Below, in pieces: positions 50,818-60,649 of a DNA stretch of 64,000 nt (positions are counted from its first letter, which is position 1; each line of letters starts with the position of its first letter). A model generated the notes under the pieces. That model worked only from the letters and a program-made list of their open reading frames with translations, did not search any database and was not told the origin of the DNA. This DNA is from UBA3910 sp002391465 (GTDB lineage: Bacteria; Bacillota; Limnochordia; Darwinibacteriales; Darwinibacteriaceae), in the NCBI GenBank assembly GCA_030054835.1, contig JASGVS010000010.1, positions 124,001-188,000 of the forward strand. The letters run 5' to 3'. Made by a program: the position numbers and the translations under genes.

Positions 50818-52734
50818 TTATCCCTCCTTGTTGATCCGCCTGGGATCTATGTTTACCACAATGGTACCCTTACCTATTTCAGCGAAGGGCCCCGCAATCC
50901 TTGTTTCTGCCGTTACGGGATTGGCGAAATAGTCCGTTTTCACCTTCCCGTCAGCGGCAACCTCAGGCAGCTGTTCTGCCGCCGTGATAGTCATGGTCAA
51001 GTCATCACTGTTGACCTCGATGGATAGATCCGCCGTCACTCCAGTTAGGTCAAAGCCAAAGAACTCCTGCCAAGTATCAAGATCGAGGCACATCTCCGGT
51101 TCAGGGTATTTCACCCGGAGAAAACCACCGGGCATCTTGCTGTACACATTGCCCTCCGCTTCGTTGTGCTCATTGAGCATCACGATGGCAGCATCACCGC
51201 AGTCATAAAAGATATTGTTGTAAAACTTGTTGTCCCTAAACGTGCCGCCCCGTTTTCTGTCAATACGAAACGCCACCACTTTGCCGTAAAAACCTGCCTT
51301 ATGGCACTTACCAATCAGGTTGTTTGAAATCCGGAGACGATCTGTTCCTTCCACGTAGATACCGTAACCGTTCTTGATCTCCAGATCCAGAGTCTTATAC
51401 CAACCGGAAGAACCGGGTTCGGCGGGAATGGCGCTGCGATCATAGCGGCCTTCCACATTCCAGATAATGTTGTTGTCGATCAAGTTCTCCTTGTCCCGGG
51501 TGCACTCCATGAAGATATGCTCCCTGGAGTCAATACCGTCCAACAACAGGTTAGACGTAATCCGGTTGTTCTCATTGCCCACATCGAGCCAGATGGCGTC
51601 GCAGCCGTAGCATTCCTTAATCACGTTGCGTCTGATTAGGGAGTTGACTGAGTTGTGGAATTTGACGCCCCCTGCTTCCCAGGAAAGCTCCATCCGCTGC
51701 CAGCCGGTACCAACAATCAAATTGTCTTCCACGAGCATATTGCTCACAAACATGCCAGCGATACCGCATACACCAACGTTTTTGATCGTGTTCCGTCGGA
51801 TAATGGTATGACCGATAATCTGTCCCTCAATGGGCGTATGGTGCCAGCATTCGTTACCGCAGTCAATTCCCACCCCGTTAGCCCAATCGATGGTGCAATC
51901 TTCAATGATCCAGTGGTGGCCGCGGTAGCAGGAAAGGGCTCCCCGCTGGGGAACCGGTGCACCGGTGGCCGCATGGGCCAGGGTTAAACCCTTAACCTTA
52001 ATGTAGGACAAAAAGGGTTCTTTGGGGGCAAAACACTGCTCCCGGTTGGTCAGTTCAATCACATGGTCCGTCGGGTCTGCATCGCCAGCGAGGCGAATGT
52101 GCACCTTCTGGCCGTTTGCCTCCACCCAGTAAGTGTTGTCCTGTTCGCCCAACATGTAATAGAGGGGTACTTGCTGCATGGGCCTTCCATCCACAAAGAC
52201 CATACCCCGCCTGTTGAGATAGGGCGTCATGTCCGTCTTGTCGTACTCAATAAAGAGCCTGTCATGGAGAATGTTCACCGCGCAGAAGGGGTTGTAGCCT
52301 TTGAAATCCTCCGGATTGAGTTCGATCTCCCAGATCTTGATCCCTTCCGGAGGCTTTTGCCCCCACCTACGTGTCAAACGCCAGCCTTCACTGGGCTTAA
52401 ACTCGTTCACTTCCACTGAAGCTTTAACGACCACTTCCTGCCCTTGGTACGCTTCGTAGCTGATCATTTTATCGGGGCCCAGCCCGCCTTGGGCGGGCTG
52501 AACCGTTTCGCGATAAACTCCTGCATGAATGAGTACTCTGGTGCCGGGAGTGGCGATCTGGGCGGCCGCGTTAATAGTTTTCAAGGGACGTTCAATGCTG
52601 CCGTCATTGTCATCTGAAGCTGCGGGATGTCCGTTGTTGACATGAATCTCCCGCTCGAAAACCTGCTCCACTTCCCAAAAGTCAAAGGTACTGCCGTCCG
52701 GTAGGATTGCTGTTAAATCCCGTTCATTTGTCAT
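50818..52734 (-). CDS. Right-handed parallel beta-helix protein (DUF1565-like N-terminus)
   Basis: A 638-residue protein without signal peptide. The N-terminus HVNNGHPAASDDNDGSIERP, then LIHAGVYRETV, is the usual entry of a pectate-lyase-like or DUF1565 beta-helix, and short repeats follow (DCTIDWANGVGIDCG, LIRRNVIKECYGCDAIW, LRISNNLIGKCHKAGFYG). Such proteins are polysaccharide lyases, epimerases, hydrolases or sugar-binding scaffolds, and no catalytic set is clear to me. Cytoplasmic location is odd among otherwise exported helix proteins. ATG 52734 has AGGAAGG eight bases ahead; an upstream ATG at 52761 is less likely. Confidence 0.82.
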   Translation of the reverse strand: MTNERDLTAILPDGSTFDFWEVEQVFEREIHVNNGHPAASDDNDGSIERPLKTINAAAQIATPGTRVLIHAGVYRETVQPAQGGLGPDKMISYEAYQGQEVVVKASVEVNEFKPSEGWRLTRRWGQKPPEGIKIWEIELNPEDFKGYNPFCAVNILHDRLFIEYDKTDMTPYLNRRGMVFVDGRPMQQVPLYYMLGEQDNTYWVEANGQKVHIRLAGDADPTDHVIELTNREQCFAPKEPFLSYIKVKGLTLAHAATGAPVPQRGALSCYRGHHWIIEDCTIDWANGVGIDCGNECWHHTPIEGQIIGHTIIRRNTIKNVGVCGIAGMFVSNMLVEDNLIVGTGWQRMELSWEAGGVKFHNSVNSLIRRNVIKECYGCDAIWLDVGNENNRITSNLLLDGIDSREHIFMECTRDKENLIDNNIIWNVEGRYDRSAIPAEPGSSGWYKTLDLEIKNGYGIYVEGTDRLRISNNLIGKCHKAGFYGKVVAFRIDRKRGGTFRDNKFYNNIFYDCGDAAIVMLNEHNEAEGNVYSKMPGGFLRVKYPEPEMCLDLDTWQEFFGFDLTGVTADLSIEVNSDDLTMTITAAEQLPEVAADGKVKTDYFANPVTAETRIAGPFAEIGKGTIVVNIDPRRINKEG

Positions 52735-52771
52735 AAGCTCTACCTTCCTCTCCCGCTCCATCCCCGGCCGT

Positions 52772-54538
52772 TTAGTCTGCTAGGGGAGTGCCGTAAATTT
52801 CAAGTTCGTGCACACCTAGGCGCTGATTGTGGTCCAGTGAGGTTGGTTTGGTCACGTACAACCGCACATAGCGCGCCTCCACCAAATTCAGATCCTTATC
52901 ATAAACACTCTTGATGTTGCCTTCCACGACGTCCACATCCTGCCAGTTCTCACCATCCAGGCTCACCTGCAGCGCAAAGTCGGCAGCGTTCAGGGGGCTT
53001 TCCTCCACCTGACCCGCCAAAACGCTCGTGCCCTGCAGTCTCACTGCCCAGCGACTCAAAAGATAGGTGCCTTCCAGATCAATCGAGATCCAATAGGGAG
53101 GCTCAGCGTTGGGGGCCCAGCTGCTCACCGGTTCACCGTCCACAGCCCGACCTGCCCTGTCAGCCAAGAAATTAGCATCGGCCGGCTTGTTCAGGGCAAT
53201 GTTATCCGCCTGGACCGCCCGCACCACAAGGGATTTGGTCTGGGCCGCAACCGCTGCGCCATCGAAGTCTTTGGTGCTGACAAAGTGCACTGCATCGCCT
53301 TGGGCGTTTTCTTCAGCGTAGAAGCTGATTAAGTGTCCCTTTTCCAGCTCAAGGGCGGTCACTTCTGCCAGATCGAAATCCAGATCGGCCAGGTTGAAGG
53401 TACCGGGCATTAATTCACCCACTGCCTGACCGGTGCTGTCTTTGAGCACCGCCGCCTTCGTGTACTCCGCCTTATTCACATACCAGGGTTTGTCAGTGTC
53501 TACGATCGCCCAAAAGGCGGGCTTAGGCTGGTGGTCTCTGCCAAAGAGCAGCGGATTCTCATCTCCGCGCCAGGAAGCATCGTCGGAAACTCCCCAGAGC
53601 GTTACGCTGGTAATAACATCGCTGTTCCGTTTGAACATCTCAAACAGCTGCCTATAGCGTTCAGCCTGTTCCTCTTCAGTAAACCCGGTCATACCCACAT
53701 CCATTTCGGTAATGTGAATCTCAAGGCCCAGGTCTGCGTACATACGGATGGACCGTTCGATCTCTGCGATAGTGAGCCCGTCAACGCTCCAGTGGCCCTG
53801 GAGACCCATACCATGGATGGGAACCCCTTCATCCAGCAGCTCCTGCAGCATCTGCAGGGTGCGTCCCCGTTTGTAACCGTGATCGGAGTTGTAGTCGTTG
53901 TAAAACAGGATAATATTTGGGTTCACTTCGTGCGCCTTACGGAAGGCAATCTTCATGAATTCATCGCCCAGAATCATGTACCAGGGCGAATCTGGCCTAT
54001 GGATAGTTCCACCGTCGGACACCGCTTCGTTAACTACGTCCCAGGCGTAGACAGCATCCCCAAAGTGACTCATAACACCCTCAATGTGGTCTTCCAGACG
54101 GCGCTGGACCAGTGCACGATCTTCAGCTGTGATCTCATCCTTTTCGTAAATCAACTGGTTACGGCCATCGCGCCAAAACCAATCCCGTGTCTGGGCATGC
54201 CAGACTAGGGTATGACCGCGCACCTTCATGCCGTTCTCCTGGGCAAATTCCACCATTCTGTCAGCAGATGAGAAATCGAAGTTCCGGGCAGTGCGCTGCA
54301 GCGCTTCCGGTTTCATTTCATTCTCCGCAGTGATGCTGTTAAAATGGTGCTTAATGATTTCAGCATGGGTAACCAGCGTTCTGTTGTTAACAGCCACACC
54401 AAGGTCAAAGTAGTCCTTATAGATTTCTTTTAGACTGGGCTGTTTGGAAACGTCAGCCAGTACGCTGGAAGACCCGAGCATGAACATCAGGGTCAAGATC
54501 AGCGTGAACCGCGCAAATCCTTTTGTCTTTTTCATCAA
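52772..54538 (-). CDS. Secreted GH10 xylanase with crystallin-like linker and F5/8C domain
   Basis: 588 residues. Signal peptide about 1-28. The GH10 domain covers about 30-350, with acid/base Glu171 in AWDVVNEAV and nucleophile Glu278 in HITEMDV. A region at about 355-440 has a Greek-key look (PGTFNLADLDFD, GHLISFYAEENAQGDAVHF) similar to beta-gamma-crystallin motifs. The last 145 residues are an F5/8 type C (discoidin) domain (AVDGEPVSSWAPNAEPPYW, VEARYVRLYVT) of the kind that binds carbohydrates. It is closely related to the GH10 genes at 60650 and 62623. Confidence 0.95.
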   Translation of the reverse strand: MMKKTKGFARFTLILTLMFMLGSSSVLADVSKQPSLKEIYKDYFDLGVAVNNRTLVTHAEIIKHHFNSITAENEMKPEALQRTARNFDFSSADRMVEFAQENGMKVRGHTLVWHAQTRDWFWRDGRNQLIYEKDEITAEDRALVQRRLEDHIEGVMSHFGDAVYAWDVVNEAVSDGGTIHRPDSPWYMILGDEFMKIAFRKAHEVNPNIILFYNDYNSDHGYKRGRTLQMLQELLDEGVPIHGMGLQGHWSVDGLTIAEIERSIRMYADLGLEIHITEMDVGMTGFTEEEQAERYRQLFEMFKRNSDVITSVTLWGVSDDASWRGDENPLLFGRDHQPKPAFWAIVDTDKPWYVNKAEYTKAAVLKDSTGQAVGELMPGTFNLADLDFDLAEVTALELEKGHLISFYAEENAQGDAVHFVSTKDFDGAAVAAQTKSLVVRAVQADNIALNKPADANFLADRAGRAVDGEPVSSWAPNAEPPYWISIDLEGTYLLSRWAVRLQGTSVLAGQVEESPLNAADFALQVSLDGENWQDVDVVEGNIKSVYDKDLNLVEARYVRLYVTKPTSLDHNQRLGVHELEIYGTPLAD

Positions 54539-54574
54539 CGACCATACCTCCTTGAGATCTAAAATTATCGCTCC

Positions 54575-57500
54575 CTATTTAAACTGCCAGTAATCGAAGT
54601 TGAACAGATCGGCCTGGGCTTCGCCCTTAAATAGGAAGAAGATATTGTGTACGCCCGTGACCTGTTTCACATCGCACTCCATCAGTTTCCACTCTTGTTC
54701 GCCGCCGGTTGGGGTCACTTCCAGCGTGCCGATGAGCTCGCCGTCTGGGCTGTCCAGGCGAATCTCAATGGTACCACCATTAACGGCTGCCACGTTGGCC
54801 ATAAAGGTGGTAGGTCCAACCTGGCCAAAATCCGCGTTGGATACGGCAATCCAATCGCCGTCATCAATGTTGGTTACATGCATGTTGAGACTCGCAACGT
54901 ATGCTCCCGGCGCACTGCAAATCTCTGTGGCAATACCCTTCTGCCAGGCGATCGTTTCCGCTTCGGTGCGCTCGTACGGATCAAGGTTCTTGATCTGGGC
55001 AACACCTTCCCGGGTACCGATAATGTCCCGCATCAAACCGTTATCATCAAACTCCACCCTGTTCAGGTGAGGTGAACGATAGCCCCTGCCGGCGCCGAAG
55101 GCTGCCTGGGCAACCGTTTGGGCATGGTAGACGATGTACCACTCGCCATTGAACTCAAAGATGGCATGGTGGTTGTTCCCACCCACACCGAAATAGTGGT
55201 GGGGATTCTTCAAAACTGTCGTCACATACTCAAAGGGCCCCATGGGGTTATCGCTGAGCATGTAGGCAATTTCGCCTGTAGGCGGTACATCTTCACCTGC
55301 CGGCCTGGTGCCGAAGTTGGTGCAGTAAGAGTAATAGTACTTGCCGTTGTATTTATGGATGCCCGAGCTTTCGAACATGTACGGGGCATCAATCATTACC
55401 GCTTCGCCCACTGTGCTGATCATGTCTTCGCCCAGCTGAATGACGCGAGCCGTTTTCGGGCTGGCAATCTGCTCTTGGCTGTTACCGGGTAATCCGCCGC
55501 CAAAGTAGAGGTAGGCGGTGCCATCGTCATCCACCAAGACTGCCGGGTCAAAGAGCCAGACCACACCGGCAACTCCCGGTGTGCTATGGGTAATCAGAGC
55601 CCGGCCCAAAGGATCTTCCCAAGGACCAATGGGAGTGTCTGCCGTCAGTACGCCGATGGAACCGGCACTGTTGGAGAAGTAAAGGAAGAATTTATCCTTA
55701 CCATCGATCTTTTTGTGTGCCGCTGCCGGAGCCCAGGAACCGCCGGCCCATTTGGCGATACCTTTACCCTGGTTGGCACCGTGGATGCCTGCCACCGGAA
55801 TTGCGCCGTGGTCCGTCCAGTTCATCAGATCGTCAGACGACATAACAAAGACCCGATTGAGCTGTCTAAAATCGTTCTCAATCAATGCTCCGTCGCTGTC
55901 AAACATAAACTCATCGCTGGACAGGTAGACGTAAACCCTGCCATCGTAAACAATGGCGTAGGGGTCTGCTCCCAGCTTGTAATCGCGCAGCGGATTGCCG
56001 TAGCCGGGAATCTTCACCGCCGCTCCCATGTCTTGGGCTTTCAGCTCCACCTGGGCCTTGGCCCTGTTCGTATCGTACACAACATCTCCTCCATCAACCT
56101 TGATATAATCCGTCGTTACAACAACCGTTTGATCAACCGGGATAAAGCCGGCTGCCTTGAGTTTCAACTCTGCAAACAGACCTGTGTCAGCCTGAAAGCC
56201 CACTTCAGGTCCGGTCACCTGCAGAACGAGCTGGCCATCCTGCCAAGTGTAACTGCAGTCGCCTGTTATTGCCGCCTCGTTGAACTCCACGCCTGTCACC
56301 GTTAAGCGGTCGGGGATGGTAAAGGAGGCGGTAATGCCTGTGTATTCTGCGGCAGGCAGCGACTCCAGATAAACTGGAATGTTCACTACCGCAGCAGGGG
56401 TTCCGGGCACCGTGACCTCTTCCAGCAGACTCGCTGTGAGAATATGGGCGGGGCTGTAAGCTCCTGTCAGCCTATCGCTCACCCTGAAGTAATCGAAATC
56501 AACGTAGCCACCCGTATCCAGCGTTGCAAAATTGAAGAGGGCAAAGCGGTAACCCATGAAGTGGGGTATGGTGTAGCTCATGCGAAACGCACCGCCCACT
56601 GCCTGCCAGTTGAATCCATCTAAGCTGTAGTAGAAACGGGCCTGATCGCGCTGCTGGGCAAAATCGCACTCCACCTTGAAGAAAACCTCATCCTGCCCCA
56701 ACGGAACTGCAGCCAGCTCCGCGGCAGACTCAGAATTCCCCTGCACCAACACGATCGATTTTTCTTTCCCCACCATGGTTACGCCCACAAAGGCGTAGTT
56801 CTCCTGCAGAACACCTAAACCGGCGTAGTCACCAGGCTTTAGATTGCTTACATCCAGTTTCACTGCTGCAGCGGACTGGGGACCAAACGTCCGCTGGGTT
56901 AACGTGTTGCGGGCATCGAGCAGGCTGGTGCTCAAGCTACCTGTAGTCAGCCTTAAGTAGCCCGGACGGGCAAGTAGGGACCAGTACCTGTTATCAGGGT
57001 TATGGTTCCACTGCCACTCCAACCCCAAGTTTGAGCCGTTGTAGTCGTTTTCCCCGGATACGGTCTGTTCAATCTTAGTCACGTCGAGACAGGAAAACTC
57101 GTCAATGTAAAACTCAAACAGACCATCCCCACCTGTCTGGGCAGCGGCAACAACGAGCCGGGGTTTAACCAATTCCATCTCGGCTGGGATGGAGATGATG
57201 CCTTCCAGTGCTCCCCACTGTCCCTTAGCCAGGGTGCCAGAACCGATGGAGTCTTTCAACTCCCCATCCTGGAAATAGATGTTAAAGCTCTGCACCGCAG
57301 GGGCAGAAGGTTGGTCGTATCTGATCTGAGCCGACACCCGATACTCCCTGCCCGGCTCAATTCTGCCCGCCATATCCTGCACCGCACCTAAACCAGTCAC
57401 CTGCAGGCTGCTTAACCCACTGGCAGCAATCTGGTCAGTTACTGTAAGCTGTGCGTTGTTGTACGCACTCCAGCCCGTTAAGCCGTTCTCGAAACTACCG

Positions 57501-59044
57501 TTAACGGCCAGTTCCGGGATGGTTGTATCAATGATCGAAACGTCGTCAATGTAAAAGTCCATCAGGTCCCGCTCAGGCACCAATCCCCTGCTCCAAGAGG
57601 GAGCAATAGAAATCTTGGCGCCGCTCACGATCTCGCTGGTGGAAAGGGTAATGTAGCCTTCCAACAGGACCCAGTCACCTTTGGCCACCCTCCGGTTGGT
57701 AATGGCCCGGGGATCCTTCCATCCATCTGCGTGGAGAAAGATGGAGAAGTTGCGGTTGGCAGGCGCCGCCGGGTCATCGTACCTAACCCTGGCGGAGAAT
57801 TTGTAGCGCCTATTGGGTTTCAACTCTTCCCCCAAATACTGTTCAGCACCAGCCTGAGCGGATTCTCTGTCTGTTATCTTCAGGGCACTTCCACCGCTGA
57901 AGAAAACCTCGTTGGAGATGGAAATGGAGGCAGACTCGCTTCCCCGCCACGCAGTCAAACCGTTTTCAAAGCCGCCGTTTGAAAGCAGTTCCTTACCGGC
58001 CCCTGCCGGCGGATCGGCCTGGACATACGTCACCCTGTTTCCGATCACAGTGTGGTAAGCTCCGGGCCGCTCCCCTTTCTGGTTGAACTCATCCGACTTG
58101 ACGATCTGGATGCCAAGGTTGGGAGCTAGCTCCCCAGGCTCCCCGCCGAAAACTGGCCACCCATCTTCCCAAGTGACCGGAATTAGATAGGGAATCCGTC
58201 CCACCGCACCCCGATCGCCAAAGAGGAGGGCAAACCAATCACCATTGGGCGTATCCACCAACCCGCCCTGGGCAATGCCGGCGTTGGCAAAAACCACCCT
58301 GCCTTCATAGGGTCCGGTTATCTCGTCCGCCCTGAAGCAGAGCTGGGTACGCATGCCCCCCGCCGGCCAGGCTATCAAGAAAATGTAGTACCTGCCATCG
58401 ATTTTATGGATGTGTGCCCCCTCGGCCGACACGATCATGTTTTCGCCTAAAAGGCTGCTGGCGTTGGGGATAATGACCTGGTTAATGCCCCCAGGCTTAA
58501 CTGCCCGGGCATCTTCAGTAAGTTCGATCAGCCTAATGTCATTGGAACCATGGACCAGAAAGACCCGTCCCTCATCAAAGAGGAGGGACATATCATGGGT
58601 GAAATAAAAGCTCGACCTGCGCCAGGGGCCTCGCTCCACATCGGTGGTCTGGAAGACGTAGGTCTTGCCTAGTGTTTGGGAGCTGAAAGCAACGTAAAAG
58701 GTGCCATCATGATAACGCAGGCTGCTGGCCCAGGAGCCCCTTCCGTAATCGTTCTCACCGCCGGTTAGGGCAAGGCGATCATCGGCGTCCAGCACGTCGT
58801 AGACGTAGTTCACAATTTCCCAGTTCACCAAATCCTGCGATTTCATTATGGGCACACCGGGGTTCATGTGCATCGTGGTGCTGGTCATGTAGTACGTATC
58901 GCCCACCCTAATAACGCTGGGATCCGGAACATCGGCCCACATTACAGGGCTGTGGGCCTCACCTGCAGTCGCATTTCCCCAGACCCCCAGGGACAGAAAC
59001 ACCAAAGACAGAAGCAGTAAGAACCTCACACTTTTTCGCAGCAT
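54575..59044 (-). CDS. Very large secreted double GH43 enzyme with CBM4/9, cohesin-like and CBM6 domains
   Basis: 1489 residues. Order, in approximate residues: signal peptide 1-28; GH43 catalytic domain 32-310 (base in WADVPDPSV, acid in AEGAHIHK); two CBM4/9-like jelly rolls 353-508 and 510-655 (both start NG-FENGLTGW-like); beta-xylosidase C2-like domain 660-858 (LGLEWQWNHNPDN); cohesin-like domain 875-1002 (VPGTPAAVVNIPVYLESLP, LFAELKLKAAGF); second GH43 1010-1340 (base in LGADPYAIV, modulator in FDPAVLVDD, acid in FESSGIHK); CBM6 1355-1489. The CBMs interrupt the usual GH43-C2 pair. Likely beta-xylosidase or arabinofuranosidase plus a second arabinoxylan activity. ATG 59044 has AAGGAGG ahead; the frame opens at GTG 59077. 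Confidence 0.92.
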   Translation of the reverse strand: MLRKSVRFLLLLSLVFLSLGVWGNATAGEAHSPVMWADVPDPSVIRVGDTYYMTSTTMHMNPGVPIMKSQDLVNWEIVNYVYDVLDADDRLALTGGENDYGRGSWASSLRYHDGTFYVAFSSQTLGKTYVFQTTDVERGPWRRSSFYFTHDMSLLFDEGRVFLVHGSNDIRLIELTEDARAVKPGGINQVIIPNASSLLGENMIVSAEGAHIHKIDGRYYIFLIAWPAGGMRTQLCFRADEITGPYEGRVVFANAGIAQGGLVDTPNGDWFALLFGDRGAVGRIPYLIPVTWEDGWPVFGGEPGELAPNLGIQIVKSDEFNQKGERPGAYHTVIGNRVTYVQADPPAGAGKELLSNGGFENGLTAWRGSESASISISNEVFFSGGSALKITDRESAQAGAEQYLGEELKPNRRYKFSARVRYDDPAAPANRNFSIFLHADGWKDPRAITNRRVAKGDWVLLEGYITLSTSEIVSGAKISIAPSWSRGLVPERDLMDFYIDDVSIIDTTIPELAVNGSFENGLTGWSAYNNAQLTVTDQIAASGLSSLQVTGLGAVQDMAGRIEPGREYRVSAQIRYDQPSAPAVQSFNIYFQDGELKDSIGSGTLAKGQWGALEGIISIPAEMELVKPRLVVAAAQTGGDGLFEFYIDEFSCLDVTKIEQTVSGENDYNGSNLGLEWQWNHNPDNRYWSLLARPGYLRLTTGSLSTSLLDARNTLTQRTFGPQSAAAVKLDVSNLKPGDYAGLGVLQENYAFVGVTMVGKEKSIVLVQGNSESAAELAAVPLGQDEVFFKVECDFAQQRDQARFYYSLDGFNWQAVGGAFRMSYTIPHFMGYRFALFNFATLDTGGYVDFDYFRVSDRLTGAYSPAHILTASLLEEVTVPGTPAAVVNIPVYLESLPAAEYTGITASFTIPDRLTVTGVEFNEAAITGDCSYTWQDGQLVLQVTGPEVGFQADTGLFAELKLKAAGFIPVDQTVVVTTDYIKVDGGDVVYDTNRAKAQVELKAQDMGAAVKIPGYGNPLRDYKLGADPYAIVYDGRVYVYLSSDEFMFDSDGALIENDFRQLNRVFVMSSDDLMNWTDHGAIPVAGIHGANQGKGIAKWAGGSWAPAAAHKKIDGKDKFFLYFSNSAGSIGVLTADTPIGPWEDPLGRALITHSTPGVAGVVWLFDPAVLVDDDGTAYLYFGGGLPGNSQEQIASPKTARVIQLGEDMISTVGEAVMIDAPYMFESSGIHKYNGKYYYSYCTNFGTRPAGEDVPPTGEIAYMLSDNPMGPFEYVTTVLKNPHHYFGVGGNNHHAIFEFNGEWYIVYHAQTVAQAAFGAGRGYRSPHLNRVEFDDNGLMRDIIGTREGVAQIKNLDPYERTEAETIAWQKGIATEICSAPGAYVASLNMHVTNIDDGDWIAVSNADFGQVGPTTFMANVAAVNGGTIEIRLDSPDGELIGTLEVTPTGGEQEWKLMECDVKQVTGVHNIFFLFKGEAQADLFNFDYWQFK

Positions 59045-59079
59045 TCCGGATCCTCCTTGTAATACTCTTCCTTTCACAG

Positions 59080-60621
59080 TTAGCCAGTGACAAATCTCAG
59101 ACCAACAAGCTCACAGATGGGCTCTTCTCCCTCGGACTTGAAACGGAAATATAGGGCGCGTTCCCCTTCGAGCTCAGGCAGGGCAACTTTTGCGGCGGTC
59201 AGCTCATCAGCAGACTCGGCGCCGATTTTAACGCTGCCCACTTTCACTCCACCTTGCTTTTCCCAGGGGCTGTCCAGCAATACTTCCACTTCACCCGCAG
59301 CTCCGCAGGGAATCAGTTCGATCTCCAGTTCCACCTTGCCGCTCGTTTCAGTGAAGTTGAAGTATTTATAACCCACCACCGAGTTGTTCCGGATATTCAC
59401 TACCGGATTGTGGTCAGATTCCTCATCGTACAACGCTTTCACATAGGGACTGCCGATCAAGCAGCAGGCGATGCCAGCGGAATAATATCCCTCCGGTTTC
59501 AGGCCATCTATTGCAAAGCCCTGGGAGGTAACCTCGGCCCCGGTATATTCATTACCTACGCGATCCTTAATGATCCTTGTACCGGTTATGACCACCCTGC
59601 CCTCTGGTGTAACCTCTACGTTAATGGGTTCTACCATCGCCTGGCGGGCAAAACCGTGGTTATCGGTACTCCGGTGGTAGAAAATATACCACTGGCCGTT
59701 CGCTTCTAGAATGCTGCCGTGGGTGTTGTGGGACGGGCTGGTGGCAATCATCTCCCCGTCCTCCCCAATCTCAGGCGCCCGGGCGTCTACAATCGTACCA
59801 CCATAGGTCCAGGGTCCCAAGGGGTTGTCTGAATAGGCGTAAGCCAGCGTAGCGTTGGATGGACCAAGGCCGTATTCTCCCGGTTCAGTCACCCGGCTGT
59901 AAACAAGCACGTATTTATCCTCCACCTTACGCAAGGAGGGAGCCTCAAAATATCTGAAGACGTTGCCATCTTCTGCCTCACAGCTGCCGAGCAAATCCAC
60001 AATTGGAGCGGTTCCAGGCTTAGCACTATACATCGTTTCCGGATCGAGCTCCACGCCGAAGGAGCGTTTAAAGCCCCAATAGCCGTAAACGCGCCCATCT
60101 TCATCCACAAAGACTGCAGGGTCAAAGCCCATTACACCTTCCGTATCCCCCGGCTTTCCGTCTTTCCAGTTGATCACTTCAAAGGGGCCGTCTGGGCGAT
60201 CAGCCTTGGCAACTTGGGAGTTTCTGCCCCAACTTTGGTTGTTGGGATAGAGGTAATAGGTCTTTTTGCCGTTAGAATCTACCACTTCCACAACGTCCGG
60301 CGCGAAGAGAATATCCGCTTTACCGTCCACAACGGATTGGAAGGCGATGCCATCATAGCGCCAATCGGTTAAATCCTCTACTGGAGCAGACCAAACGGGG
60401 ATATCATAGCCGCAGTACTCATCCCGGCGAGTATCATGGGACCCGTACAGATAGACGCGGAACTTACCCGGCTGATCCGGATCCTCAAAAAGACGCGGTT
60501 CACCGTCGGGAATATGCTCCCATAAAGGCAGGTAAGGGTTTACTGCCAGTGCTTTTTCACTCCTTGCCGCTGTCCAAGCTAGAAAACAAACGGCTGTAAA
60601 CAAAAGAATCTTTGCAATCAT
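59080..60621 (-). CDS. Secreted GH43 arabinoxylan hydrolase with CBM6
   Basis: 513 residues. N-terminal hydrophobic signal (about 1-26, ending EKALA). GH43 domain about 30-350: base in RLFEDPDQPGKF, Asp in GFDPAVFVDEDG, acid in YFEAPSLRKVEDKY, with FYHRSTDNHGFARQ near the end. C-terminal CBM6-like domain about 380-513 (VELEIELIPCGAAGEVEVLL). Arabinofuranosidase or beta-xylosidase activity is expected for this branch. It sits between the large GH43 and a GH10 gene, with gaps of about 30 bases. Confidence 0.93.
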   Translation of the reverse strand: MIAKILLFTAVCFLAWTAARSEKALAVNPYLPLWEHIPDGEPRLFEDPDQPGKFRVYLYGSHDTRRDEYCGYDIPVWSAPVEDLTDWRYDGIAFQSVVDGKADILFAPDVVEVVDSNGKKTYYLYPNNQSWGRNSQVAKADRPDGPFEVINWKDGKPGDTEGVMGFDPAVFVDEDGRVYGYWGFKRSFGVELDPETMYSAKPGTAPIVDLLGSCEAEDGNVFRYFEAPSLRKVEDKYVLVYSRVTEPGEYGLGPSNATLAYAYSDNPLGPWTYGGTIVDARAPEIGEDGEMIATSPSHNTHGSILEANGQWYIFYHRSTDNHGFARQAMVEPINVEVTPEGRVVITGTRIIKDRVGNEYTGAEVTSQGFAIDGLKPEGYYSAGIACCLIGSPYVKALYDEESDHNPVVNIRNNSVVGYKYFNFTETSGKVELEIELIPCGAAGEVEVLLDSPWEKQGGVKVGSVKIGAESADELTAAKVALPELEGERALYFRFKSEGEEPICELVGLRFVTG

Positions 60622-60649
60622 CAGTTGTCATCCTCCACACTTACTGTTC

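Noticed and set aside
54575..59044. Reading the large GH43 protein as a cellulosomal scaffoldin
   Set aside because: Only one cohesin-like module, no dockerin or S-layer domain seen, and catalytic domains dominate; better called a modular enzyme.
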